From assembly GCA_028282195.1 (NCBI GenBank), contig JANQII010000029.1:1-42917 (forward strand): DNA of 42,917 bases, in the 5' to 3' direction. A program made the position numbers and the translations under genes. The DNA is from Prolixibacteraceae bacterium. Lineage in GTDB: Bacteria > Bacteroidota > Bacteroidia > Bacteroidales > Prolixibacteraceae. Positions 18,472 through 26,924 of this stretch are shown here, one piece after another (positions within the stretch are counted from its first letter, which is position 1; each line of letters starts with the position of its first letter). The notes beneath the pieces are model-generated. The model was not told where the DNA came from. It did no database searches and was given only the letters and a program-made list of their open reading frames with translations.

Positions 18472-19131
18472 ATGGATGAAATAACCCAAATATTATACTG
18501 GATATCAACCGGATTGCTTATTCCGGTTATTGTGCTATTACTTATTTTCTTTTTAAGAGCTTTAATGTTAATCGGGACCTTTTATGGCATGTACATTCAG
18601 AAACTGAAGTTCAACAAGAAGTTCAAATCAGAAATTTCAAATCTCAATGAAACAAATGTACATTCAGCAATTGGCGAAATTGGCGAAAACGGGAAACTGA
18701 TCCTAAATGTATTTCTTAAAAAAATTTCGTCATCTGCTCCCGGAGCTGTTTATTACGATAAAATACTGAACGATTTTGAAATTGCTTGTCAAAAAGATTT
18801 ATCGGGCAGTCAGACACTTGCCAAACTAGGACCAATTTTGGGATTGATGGGGACACTTATCCCCATGGGACCAGCTTTGGTAGGCCTTGCCGCAGGGGAT
18901 ATTGAATCGATGGCCGTAAATATGCAGGTTGCTTTTGCGACAACAGTTATTGGATTACTTACCGGAGCTGTTGGCTTTGTGATTATGCAGATCAAACGCC
19001 GCTGGTATGCTTCAGATATTAGTGATTTGGAGTTTGTTGTTGAGTTGATGAAGTTATCAGGAAAAAGTAATGCTAAGATTGAGCAGCTTCATAAAACGAA
19101 AGAAACGACTGAAAGTTTACCTTATACATAA
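18472..19131 (+). CDS. hmuU: HmuU: MotA/TolQ/ExbB-family proton channel subunit
   Basis: About 220 residues from ATG 18472. The open frame extends to 18382, but that part overlaps hmuT in another frame and is not needed. Helix 1 is near the N-terminus (about 9-33). The family signature follows with two helices in the C-terminal half: LAKLGPILGLMGTLIPMGPAL (about 120-140) and NMQVAFATTVIGLLTGAVGFV (about 148-170), the Gly/Thr-rich helices that line the proton path in ExbB/TolQ/MotA. It probably pairs with HmuV to couple proton flow to HmuS or to an outer-membrane step. Sixteen bases separate it from hmuT. Confidence 0.85.
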   Translation: MDEITQILYWISTGLLIPVIVLLLIFFLRALMLIGTFYGMYIQKLKFNKKFKSEISNLNETNVHSAIGEIGENGKLILNVFLKKISSSAPGAVYYDKILNDFEIACQKDLSGSQTLAKLGPILGLMGTLIPMGPALVGLAAGDIESMAVNMQVAFATTVIGLLTGAVGFVIMQIKRRWYASDISDLEFVVELMKLSGKSNAKIEQLHKTKETTESLPYT

Positions 19132-19139
19132 AATTAGAA

Positions 19140-19466
19140 ATGAGAAGAGCAAAGAATTTTCTGAACCAGGAAGATTTTGATCCGATGGCAACTGTTTCCA
19201 ATTTGTTTGATGTGGCAATGGTTTTTGCGCTGGCGCTAATGGTTGCACTTGTTGCCCGGTATAAAATGAATGAAATCTTTTCAAAAGAAGATTTTACCAT
19301 GGTGAAAAACCCGGGAACAGAAGAAATGGTCATCATTACCAAAAAGGGAGAGAAAATTGAGACTTACAAAGCTTCAGAAGATCAACAAACAAATGGAAGC
19401 AAAGGGAAACGGGTTGGAACAGCTTACCAAATGGAAAATGGAGAGATTATTTATATTCCGGATTAA
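19140..19466 (+). CDS. hmuV: HmuV: DUF2149 protein, ExbD-like partner of HmuU
   Basis: A 108-residue protein with a short cytoplasmic N-terminus (MRRAKNFLNQEDFDPMATVSN) and one membrane helix (about 20-42, containing LFDVAMVFALALMVAL). A periplasmic tail follows with ITKKGEKIETYKASE and ends GEIIYIPD. The helix has an Asp at its start (FDVAM) like the essential Asp of ExbD/TolR. DUF2149 proteins occur beside CobN-like proteins and MotA/TolQ/ExbB channels. It starts 8 bases after hmuU and closes the hmu operon. A 287-bp repeat element begins one base after its stop codon. Confidence 0.82.
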   Translation: MRRAKNFLNQEDFDPMATVSNLFDVAMVFALALMVALVARYKMNEIFSKEDFTMVKNPGTEEMVIITKKGEKIETYKASEDQQTNGSKGKRVGTAYQMENGEIIYIPD

Positions 19467-19467
19467 T

Positions 19468-19754
19468 AACCTGAGTTCGATTTTAAATAATAGCCTCAGA
19501 AATACAGAAAAATGCTAGATTGGGATTAAAAATATCGAAAGAATAGCGGGCTATTTTAAGATATTTTTGGTTCAAAGATTGTGTTTTTCTGTATTTTCCT
19601 TCGGATTGTACTAATTTTTGCATAAATCGTTTCATATTTTCTTGAATTATCCCGACCTGCCTGCCGGTAGGCAAGGTAGTCCTTCAAAAATCTGAATCAA
19701 TTTCTACTAAAAATTAGTTGAAACTGAGGCAAGATTTAAAGTCGAACTCAGGTT
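19468..19754. mobile_element. MITE-like non-autonomous element, copy A (287 bp)
   Basis: Bounded by inverted repeats: AACCTGAGTTCGA at the left and its complement at the right, with similarity continuing for about 35 bases to GCCTCAG. It is flanked by AAT on both sides, a possible target duplication. It carries no ORF. It contains the 39-base core (19642-19680) found in reverse complement at 26997-27035 in copy B at the same distance from the matching end (174-175 bases). An internal hairpin joins 19520-19536 with 19560-19575, at the position of an equivalent stem in copy B. Sequence between core and end also aligns, for example GAATAG ... GGTTCAAA ... TTTTCC. It sits directly behind hmuV. 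Confidence 0.7.
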
Positions 19755-19775
19755 AATAAAAAGGGGCGATGTGGA

Positions 19776-19810
19776 TATTGATAGCTTCACTTCAAGTGAA
19801 GCTATCAATA
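19776..19810. repeat. 35-nt perfect palindrome
   Basis: Arms of 17 bases (TATTGATAGCTTCACTT and its exact complement) flank a single C. As RNA it would form a 16-bp stem with a 3-base loop. The T-tract is absent, so it is not a classic terminator, although it may serve as the 3' end of the hmu transcript interrupted by copy A. The remaining sequence to 20124 is AT-rich xusA leader; a short run of open codons at 19765-19893 looks random, and no promoter or Fur box could be defined. Confidence 0.7.
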
Positions 19811-20124
19811 CAGTAAATGTTGCAGGGATAAGATTCATGACAATAAATATTGAGCGTGGTAAAATGAGTTGTCAGTCTCAGGCATTTTTATAACCTACCT
19901 TATTTTTATCATTATAATTTGTGAGGAATTTAAGAGCTAAAAAGCGTTGTAATTTTCACCTGAAATTTTGTATTCAATCAGTAACAGCCTAATAAATAGT
20001 TTATAATAAGCAAAGGTTTATTAAGTCTAAATAATAATAATCCCTAAAAATGAGGATTGTGGGAGGGGGATTAAAAGGTATTTTTGTCGATTATTCAATA
20101 AGCGGTAATTAATACACTTTAATA

Positions 20125-22506
20125 ATGGTGATTTTCAAGAAGCTTGGTGCATTCGTGTTTTTCTTGGTATTTATTTTTCTTTCAGGGGTAAATGCACAAA
20201 ACAACTATTGTACAATTCAGGGTATAGTTACAGATGAAGAGAAAGCACCTGTTGCCTTTGCAAATATTAGTTTGGAAAAAACCAATATTGGTTGTGTTAG
20301 TGGAGAAGATGGTCGATTTGTACTGAAAACAGAAAAAACCGGTAATCACAACTTACTAATTCGTTTTTTAGGATATGAAACCAAAACCATCCGTGTAAAA
20401 CTTGAGCCTGGAAAAACCATTCGCATTAACGAAACATTAAAAGCCGATTCCCGGGAAATTGGAGAGGTGAAAATCCTGGGAAAAAGCAATACCACAATCC
20501 TAAGGGAAAAGTCATATGCCATTGAAGTAATTGAAGCGAGGGATTTTAAAAGTCTTTCAACCAATGGTTTTGATATTCTTGGGAAAATATCGGGTGTAAA
20601 TACCCGTCAATCCGGGGGAATGGGATCTTCTTTCTCTGTTTCGCTCAATGGTCTAAGTGATAATCAGGTAAGGATATTTATTGATGGGGTACCAATGGAT
20701 TATTTTGGAACATCGCTTAGTCTTAATAATTTTTCGGCGAACCTCATTGAAAGCGTTCAGGTTTACAAAGGTGTTGTCCCGATACACCTTTCGGCTGATG
20801 CACTTGGGGGGGCTATCAATGTGGTAACGAATGTAAATTCCGGTTCATTTGTAGATGCTTCCTATTCTCATGGCTCGCTTAATACCCATGTGGCTTCACT
20901 AAATAGCCGTGTTCGAAATAAAAAGAGTGGTTTTACATTCGATTTAAAATCATTTTATAATCATTCAGATAATAATTATAAAATACCGGTTTATTTGGTT
21001 GATTTTGAAACCGGAAAGGAGAGCGAAACACCCACCTGGGTAGAACGCTTTCATGATGCCTATACCTCACGGATGGTATGGCTGGAGACGGGCTTTACAG
21101 GAACTGATTTTGCCGACATATTGATGATTGGGGCAATGTACTCCGATAATTCCAACGAAATTCAGCAACCGGAATTTGCCACCGGAACTGCCAAAATTCC
21201 ATACGGGGAAGTTGCCACTTCCGAGGAAAAATTGATCCTTACCGGGAAGTATTCAAAAAAGGATTTTATAATACCGGGTCTTTCTTTATCGTCAAATGGA
21301 GTTGCTGTGTTTTCTGAAAATATGGGTAGGGACACCAGTAGTTACCGGTACGATTGGTTTGGTGGTAAGGAATTTTTTGACCAGGATGTTGGCGAAATTG
21401 AAAACAGAAAAACATTACTTACCCTGCACATCAGGAATTACCTGAACAATACTTATACCGAGTACGATATCAATAACAATCATGGCATAGCTGCAGGTTT
21501 CAGCCTGAATTACTTAAAACTAAATGGTACCGACAAACGCAAAGAACAAAACAATACCCAGTTTAAAAATCCCAGCACAGTCGCAAAAAATATCTGGTCG
21601 TTATCATACAGTAATAACGCTTTTAGTGATAAACTAAAGAGTTCGGCATTTATCAAACAATACAGTTATACACTCAATTCGGTCAGTACCAATTACCAGG
21701 GTAATGAAGAAGTTCCTGTAGAAATTAACAAGGATTTTTTTGGCTATGGTTTAGCAACCACTTATCATTTTAAGAATTTTCAATTAAAAGGATCTTTTGA
21801 AAACGCTACACGCTTTCCCGAAATTGTTGAGCTTTTTGGCGATGGTTTAAATATTTATGCCAACCCGGAATTACAACCGGAACAGAGTTATAATTATAAT
21901 TTTGGAGGTCTGTATAACTATCATAGCCGGAATGGATTTCATACCACCATGTTGTCCTTAAATCTTTTTTTACGCGATACCAAAAATTACATCCGTGCCA
22001 ATGCTATCGGTATTAAAACACAGTATATCAATGATCAGAGTGTAATTTCCAAAGGAGTTGACCTGGCAGTTAGTTACCAGTATAAGAACCGATTGCAGAT
22101 GCAAATGAATGGTTCTTTTATTGATAAACGCGATAATACCTATGATAATGGTAACAACAATACGTATGAAATACGAATACCAAACGAGCCCTATTTATTT
22201 GGCAAATTGTTCCTGTCATATCGTTTTGATAATGTATTGAAACAAGGCAATGTGGTGGCCCTAAATGCAACACAACACTATGTACTGGGTTTTCCATACC
22301 AGTGGGAAAACCTTGCCAGTGAAGATAAAGCCGAAATTCCAACGCAATACCCTACAGATCTTGAAGGTGTGTACAGCCTGGATAATGGAAAATATAACCT
22401 TTCATTTGGTATCGCCAATGTGTTTGATTTGGCACTATACGACAATTATTCGCAACGCCGTCCCGGACGGACTTATAGTTTTAAATTCAGAATATTTATT
22501 CAATAA
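20125..22506 (+). CDS. TonB-dependent outer-membrane receptor, XusA-like
   Basis: The 793-residue protein has a signal peptide (about 1-24, ending SGVNAQ) and a carboxypeptidase-like domain (about 28-112, CTIQGIVTDEEKAPVAFANI). The plug has LSTNGFDILGKISGVN, QVRIFIDGVPM and ESVQVYKGVVPIHLSADALGGAINVVTN, and the barrel ends YSFKFRIFIQ. The plug resembles FecA-type ferric siderophore receptors rather than HmuR. It is 15 bases upstream of a DUF4374 lipoprotein and in line with a PepSY reductase, the arrangement of the XusABC system that lets Bacteroides use foreign siderophores. I infer ferric-siderophore import; ferric citrate or haem are alternatives. The gene symbol is withheld because the substrate is not shown. 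Confidence 0.82.
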   Translation: MVIFKKLGAFVFFLVFIFLSGVNAQNNYCTIQGIVTDEEKAPVAFANISLEKTNIGCVSGEDGRFVLKTEKTGNHNLLIRFLGYETKTIRVKLEPGKTIRINETLKADSREIGEVKILGKSNTTILREKSYAIEVIEARDFKSLSTNGFDILGKISGVNTRQSGGMGSSFSVSLNGLSDNQVRIFIDGVPMDYFGTSLSLNNFSANLIESVQVYKGVVPIHLSADALGGAINVVTNVNSGSFVDASYSHGSLNTHVASLNSRVRNKKSGFTFDLKSFYNHSDNNYKIPVYLVDFETGKESETPTWVERFHDAYTSRMVWLETGFTGTDFADILMIGAMYSDNSNEIQQPEFATGTAKIPYGEVATSEEKLILTGKYSKKDFIIPGLSLSSNGVAVFSENMGRDTSSYRYDWFGGKEFFDQDVGEIENRKTLLTLHIRNYLNNTYTEYDINNNHGIAAGFSLNYLKLNGTDKRKEQNNTQFKNPSTVAKNIWSLSYSNNAFSDKLKSSAFIKQYSYTLNSVSTNYQGNEEVPVEINKDFFGYGLATTYHFKNFQLKGSFENATRFPEIVELFGDGLNIYANPELQPEQSYNYNFGGLYNYHSRNGFHTTMLSLNLFLRDTKNYIRANAIGIKTQYINDQSVISKGVDLAVSYQYKNRLQMQMNGSFIDKRDNTYDNGNNNTYEIRIPNEPYLFGKLFLSYRFDNVLKQGNVVALNATQHYVLGFPYQWENLASEDKAEIPTQYPTDLEGVYSLDNGKYNLSFGIANVFDLALYDNYSQRRPGRTYSFKFRIFIQ

Positions 22507-22521
22507 TTTACTTATTTTATT

Positions 22522-23781
22522 ATGAACAGATTACCATTTTTCAGATTTATGATTTTGGCAATTGCAGCTTTAGCAATTGCAGCTTGTGAAGATGATTCAA
22601 ATACTGACCCTGTGATCCCGACAGAAACCGGGGATTTAACCCATTATTTTGTGGGAATTGAGTCGGGTACCGACCCTGCAGTGGATGTTTTGGCTTTTGC
22701 CGATAGTTTGACTGCAGGAACTGTGTCGCCCGTTAATAATGGTTTTGAGCAGCCCGCTGCCTGGACCGTTTTCTTCCAGGGGGTTGACCAGATATTCTCT
22801 TATTCATATACCTCAGCTCCCGAATATGTTAGTTACGAGCTGGTAGGGGGTGAGTTAAAAAAAGGCGATAGCTTTTTTACCGATTTATCGGCTTATGCCA
22901 TTGATGTTGCCGATGAAGCTACCATGGTAGTAATTGGTAACGGACGTTCGGGCTTAACCGATAAGAAAATTTACCTTATCAATACCAACACCATGAGTAT
23001 TGAAAAAACAGTTGAGTCGAACTTTGGTGATATTGCTGCCGATAGTCTTTTTGCATTTCCGGCAGATGCCGAAGTACGTGATGATAAGTTGTTTGTAGCC
23101 TATTACCATACACATGCACGTGGCGATTTTTCTACTCCACAAGCCAATACTGCCTACCTTGCCGTATTTAGCTTCCCTGGGTTGGAATTCGAAAAGATTA
23201 TTGAAGATGACAGGGCACCAAACCTTGGCCGCTATTTTACTACTAACGCTTTACAGGTTGATGAAAAAGGAGACATGTATACTTATGCCTCCTCGTCATT
23301 GGCATGCGGATTTAATCCAATTCCTTCTAAAAACTCTGCTATTCTTAAAGTTAAGAACGGCGAGACTGAATTTGACGACAGCTATTATGTTGATTTTGAA
23401 ACATTAAGTGGTGGCTATAAAATCAATGATTTGTTTTATGTAGCAAACGGTAAAGCTGTGGTAAAAGTAATTATGGAAGATGAAACAAATTCTGCCTATC
23501 ACTGGGGAAGTTATGCCCCCAATGCAGCTACACCAATTGTACAAACAGGTATTGTTGACTTATACAATAAGACATTTAACCTGTTGACCGATGTTCCAAA
23601 TAGTGGTGGAGGATGGAACAGTGCTTTCCTTGTTGAAGGAACTAAACTGTACCTTGGATGTAGCAGTAGTGATTATTCTTCAATTTATATTATTGATACA
23701 GAGACAGAAACTGCTGTAAAAGGAGCTGATATTGATGGAAACTACACGAAGGGAATTCATTCACTGATTGAAGAAAAGTAA
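22522..23781 (+). CDS. DUF4374 surface lipoprotein, XusB-like siderophore binder
   Basis: The 419-residue protein has a lipoprotein signal peptide with lipobox AIAAC (Cys22) followed by EDDSNTDP, a surface-export-like acidic stretch. The rest is beta-rich with repeated blade-like segments (YLINTNTMSIEKTV, YLAVFSFPGLEFEKII, MYTYASSS, IYIIDTETETAVKG), fitting the beta-propeller fold of XusB. XusB captures ferric enterobactin-type siderophores at the cell surface and passes them to XusA. The gene follows the receptor by 15 bases. The C-terminal 80 residues match the remnant at 918-1163, so the genome once held at least two such genes here. Confidence 0.82.
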   Translation: MNRLPFFRFMILAIAALAIAACEDDSNTDPVIPTETGDLTHYFVGIESGTDPAVDVLAFADSLTAGTVSPVNNGFEQPAAWTVFFQGVDQIFSYSYTSAPEYVSYELVGGELKKGDSFFTDLSAYAIDVADEATMVVIGNGRSGLTDKKIYLINTNTMSIEKTVESNFGDIAADSLFAFPADAEVRDDKLFVAYYHTHARGDFSTPQANTAYLAVFSFPGLEFEKIIEDDRAPNLGRYFTTNALQVDEKGDMYTYASSSLACGFNPIPSKNSAILKVKNGETEFDDSYYVDFETLSGGYKINDLFYVANGKAVVKVIMEDETNSAYHWGSYAPNAATPIVQTGIVDLYNKTFNLLTDVPNSGGGWNSAFLVEGTKLYLGCSSSDYSSIYIIDTETETAVKGADIDGNYTKGIHSLIEEK

Positions 23782-23788
23782 TAAGGAA

Positions 23789-23952
23789 ATATGGATATCC
23801 GCCTATTTACCCAGCAGGTATTTTTCGCAGTCATTTATTGTAATTTATCGTCATTCAGTTGTCAATTGTTGGTTTTTAAAACAGAAATGACAATTATTGA
23901 CTATCTAATGACTACTTCAAATGACATTGGGTAAACAAACGGATATTCATAT
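23789..23952. repeat. Fold-back sequence after xusB (164 bp)
   Basis: Imperfect terminal inverted repeats of 25 bases: ATATGGATATCCG ... TTTACCCA at 23789-23813 and the complement of ATATGAATATCCG ... TTTACCCA at 23928-23952, with about six mismatches. The interior also shows weak self-complementarity (GTCATTTATTG against CAAATGAC). It starts 5 bases after a double stop (TAATAA) of the DUF4374 gene. It carries no ORF. It could be a small transposon-derived element or a large 3' structure. Confidence 0.45.
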
Positions 23953-23986
23953 AAGAAAAATATCGATACCGAAAGGATATTGTTAG

Positions 23987-24036
23987 CCAGGTAAAGGTTA
24001 TGTCAGATTTCAAATTCCGGGATAACCTTTACCTGG
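23987..24036. promoter_or_regulatory. Strong 15-bp stem-loop between xusB and xusC
   Basis: CCAGGTAAAGGTTAT (23987-24001) pairs perfectly with ATAACCTTTACCTGG (24022-24036) around a 20-base loop. No U-tract follows, so it is more likely an mRNA-processing or attenuation element than a simple terminator. Another small palindrome, AACCG-AA-CGGTT, lies at 24077-24088, 74 bases before the reductase ATG. Confidence 0.5.
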
Positions 24037-24161
24037 TGTTAGTTACCCATTATTAGCACCATTACTTCTCATAGTTAACCGAACGGTTGTAAGCGCTTAT
24101 CTGATGCATAGTTCCCTCAGAGTAAAAACAGAAAAAGGAACAACCATAGAATGATCAATTT

Positions 24162-26864
24162 ATGAAAACAATATTGCGTAAAATACATTTGTATTTAGGT
24201 TTGATTTCGGGCTTAATTGTTTTTATTGTCTCAATAACCGGAGCGCTGTATGCTTTTAAAGATGAGATTGAAGCTTTTACGCTTACCTATAAAAATGTAC
24301 CTGCCCGGGATAGTAAAATGCTTTTACCATCAGAAGCAATTGCAATTGCCGAACATGCTAAGCCCGGTATGTCAGTTCATGGTGTTATTTACCGGGACTC
24401 AACCGATGCAATAGAGGCGATTTATTACCAGGCTGATCCTTTCTTTTATGGTGCTACATACATAAACCCATACTCGGGAGAGGTGATAAAAACGGTGAAT
24501 TTTATGCACACCTTTTTCGGTTTTGTCAGGCGGGGCCATGCTACACTTTGGTTACCAATGATGACAGGCTATATTACTGTGGCCCTTGGGTCAATCATTT
24601 TTGTGATCATGCTAATTTCGGGCATTATTTTGTGGTGGCCCCGCAAAAACAGTTCAAGTAAAAGTTTTTCTTTTTCCGCTGGGGATAAATCTTCTGTAAA
24701 ACTTCTTGAGAAACATAAGGTTATTGGTTTTTATTCTTTCTTTTTGGCTTTAATAATTGTTTTAACCGGATTAAGCTGGTTGCTTAGGGGCTTAGATCGT
24801 GCTATATACAAAGCTATGGGAGGAGAAAAGGAAATTGTATGGAACCCACCGCTTTCTGATACCTTGAACACGAACGGCCATGCCTTTGAAGGAGAAGCTG
24901 TGGATGTCATATTTGCCCAATTAAAAAAAGATAATCCTGAAATCGGTTTTATTGAAATACACGCGGTCGAAAACGATTCAGCATCTGTTTTGGTCGAATT
25001 AAACAGAGATCCGTCATCTCACAGGAAAATAGATTACCTGCATTTCGATCAATATACCCTGGAGCCAATAGCAAGCGATAATTTTTATGGTAGCTATGAC
25101 GATGCCAAAACTGCTGATAAAATCAAACGTGCTTATTACGATATCCATACAGGTGGTATTCTTGGCTTGCCAGGGAAGTTCTTAGCATTTTTTGTTAGCC
25201 TTTTTTGTGCCAGCTTGCCGGTAACCGGATTTATGTTGTGGTGGAAGCGATTAAAGAAGAAAAAGGCCTTTGCACAGAAAATGAAATCCCAAAATGGACT
25301 AAACCTGTCTGAATCTCACGATAACACTAAGTCTGATATTTTAATACTTTATGCAACATCAACTGGTAATGCAAAAAAAGTCGCTGAGTTTACCGAAAGC
25401 TACTTAAAAAACAGGGGTAACGGGGTTTATCTTACCAATACTAAGAAATTTTCACCACATCAGCTCAAAAACTATAAGAATTTGCTGGTGGTTATTAGTA
25501 CAGATGGGGAAGGCGAGCCGCCATCCATGGCTAACCGTTTCTTCGATGTGCTGAATTCCCGGGAGATGCCACAACTTGATGAGTTGAATTATTCGGTTTG
25601 TGCCTTGGGTGATTCCAGTTATGAAAAGTTTTGCGAAACCGGGAAACAACTGGACAACCGGTTAAAGGAATTAAAAGCGACACCGATTATCCCGCGTGTG
25701 GATTGTGACGAAGACTTTTCTGAAACAGCTTCTTCGTGGATTAAAGCAACCTGTCTGGAATTATATGGAAATGGCAGACCGGTATCTACTTCTGATCAGG
25801 TTCTTGCGAAACCTCATGTTTTTACAGGCATGCTTAAAAACAACGTATTATTATCCTCCGATACGGTCAAACAACCAATTTATCATTTAGAGTTGATCGT
25901 TAATGACGACATCAGTGAGATTCAACCTGGGGATTCAATTGATATTAAGCCTGTAAATCCGGATTGGATGGTGAAGGACGTTTTGGATATTCTTGGGCAG
26001 AATGACAATGTAGTATTGAAAAACCAACTACTTAATGAGTTGGAGATTACTTCTTTAACAAAAACAGTTCTTAAAAAATATCAGGAAATAACAAATAATG
26101 ATGAACTGGAAGAGCTATTGAGAAGTAAGGTGTTTACGGAAGAATTTATTTGTAAAGCAAATTTAATTGATCTGCTATCGAGGTATTCATCTGATGTTGA
26201 TGCAGATAAAATTGTTGGAATAATACCAAAGTTAAAAAGACGTTTATACTCGGTGGCTTCTTATTCACAGGTTTTTCCAAATGAAATCCACCTGACCGTT
26301 AAAACGGTTCGTTTTGATTATAGCGAACAAAAACACGAAGGTTCGGCTTCTGTTTATCTGAATGAAGATATTAAAGAGGGTAATACATTCAGCTTTAAAC
26401 ATCGTCCGGCGCACGAATTTAGGTTGCCGGAAGATAAGAATGATAAACTAATAATGATTGGTGTTGGAACAGGTATTGCGCCGTTCAGGGCCTTTCTGCA
26501 ACAACGTGAAAATGATGGTATAAAAGGTAAATGCTGGCTAATTTGGGGTGATAAGCATAGAGAATACGATTTTCTGTATGAAAAGGAACTAAACGCTTTC
26601 CTCAAAAATAAAACGTTGGCTCGCCTTGACCTTGCTTTTTCTCGCGACACCAAACAAAAAAAATATGTGCAACATTTGCTTGAAGAGAATTCAGAAGAGT
26701 TAACAAACTGGTTGACACAAGGTGCACATATATATGTTTGCGGTTCTGTAAAAATGGCTGACAGTGTGAAAGATACGGTGACTTCCATTTTGGAAAGCAA
26801 CGGGCAAATTCCGCTGTTTGATACTCTAATAAAGCAAAATCGATATCATGAAGATGCTTATTAA
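24162..26864 (+). CDS. PepSY-flavodoxin-FNR transmembrane reductase, XusC-like
   Basis: The 900-residue three-part fusion begins with a PepSY_TM domain (about 1-365) with four helices near 10-32, 128-159, 187-210 and 340-362, carrying IHLYLGLISG and HKVIGFYSFF. A flavodoxin (FMN) domain follows (about 390-540) with ILILYATSTGNAKKVAEF and STDGEGEPPSMANRF. Last is a CysJ/P450-reductase-type FAD and NADPH module (about 555-900) with RLYSVASYS (about 694), GVGTGIAPFRAF (about 767) and VCGSVKMADSV, ending RYHEDAY like CysJ. It can in principle move electrons from NADPH through FAD and FMN to haems in the membrane part and on to periplasmic ferric siderophore. It stands 380 bases behind the DUF4374 gene on the same strand. 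Confidence 0.85.
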   Translation: MKTILRKIHLYLGLISGLIVFIVSITGALYAFKDEIEAFTLTYKNVPARDSKMLLPSEAIAIAEHAKPGMSVHGVIYRDSTDAIEAIYYQADPFFYGATYINPYSGEVIKTVNFMHTFFGFVRRGHATLWLPMMTGYITVALGSIIFVIMLISGIILWWPRKNSSSKSFSFSAGDKSSVKLLEKHKVIGFYSFFLALIIVLTGLSWLLRGLDRAIYKAMGGEKEIVWNPPLSDTLNTNGHAFEGEAVDVIFAQLKKDNPEIGFIEIHAVENDSASVLVELNRDPSSHRKIDYLHFDQYTLEPIASDNFYGSYDDAKTADKIKRAYYDIHTGGILGLPGKFLAFFVSLFCASLPVTGFMLWWKRLKKKKAFAQKMKSQNGLNLSESHDNTKSDILILYATSTGNAKKVAEFTESYLKNRGNGVYLTNTKKFSPHQLKNYKNLLVVISTDGEGEPPSMANRFFDVLNSREMPQLDELNYSVCALGDSSYEKFCETGKQLDNRLKELKATPIIPRVDCDEDFSETASSWIKATCLELYGNGRPVSTSDQVLAKPHVFTGMLKNNVLLSSDTVKQPIYHLELIVNDDISEIQPGDSIDIKPVNPDWMVKDVLDILGQNDNVVLKNQLLNELEITSLTKTVLKKYQEITNNDELEELLRSKVFTEEFICKANLIDLLSRYSSDVDADKIVGIIPKLKRRLYSVASYSQVFPNEIHLTVKTVRFDYSEQKHEGSASVYLNEDIKEGNTFSFKHRPAHEFRLPEDKNDKLIMIGVGTGIAPFRAFLQQRENDGIKGKCWLIWGDKHREYDFLYEKELNAFLKNKTLARLDLAFSRDTKQKKYVQHLLEENSEELTNWLTQGAHIYVCGSVKMADSVKDTVTSILESNGQIPLFDTLIKQNRYHEDAY

Positions 26865-26924
26865 TGCTGATTCAAAAATATGCGACCAACAGGTTTTAAC
26901 TACTAATCGCATATTTCAGTATTT

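Noticed and set aside
19765-19893. Short open stretch after copy A as a decayed gene
   Set aside because: About 43 codons with no recognisable similarity, and half of it is the perfect palindrome; it is indistinguishable from chance.
19900-20124. Cobalamin riboswitch or Fur box upstream of xusA
   Set aside because: I looked for conserved riboswitch boxes and for a 19-bp Fur palindrome; neither is present.
24077-24088. AACCG-AA-CGGTT palindrome as a xusC operator
   Set aside because: Too short, and it occurs once; kept only as a remark in the hairpin entry.
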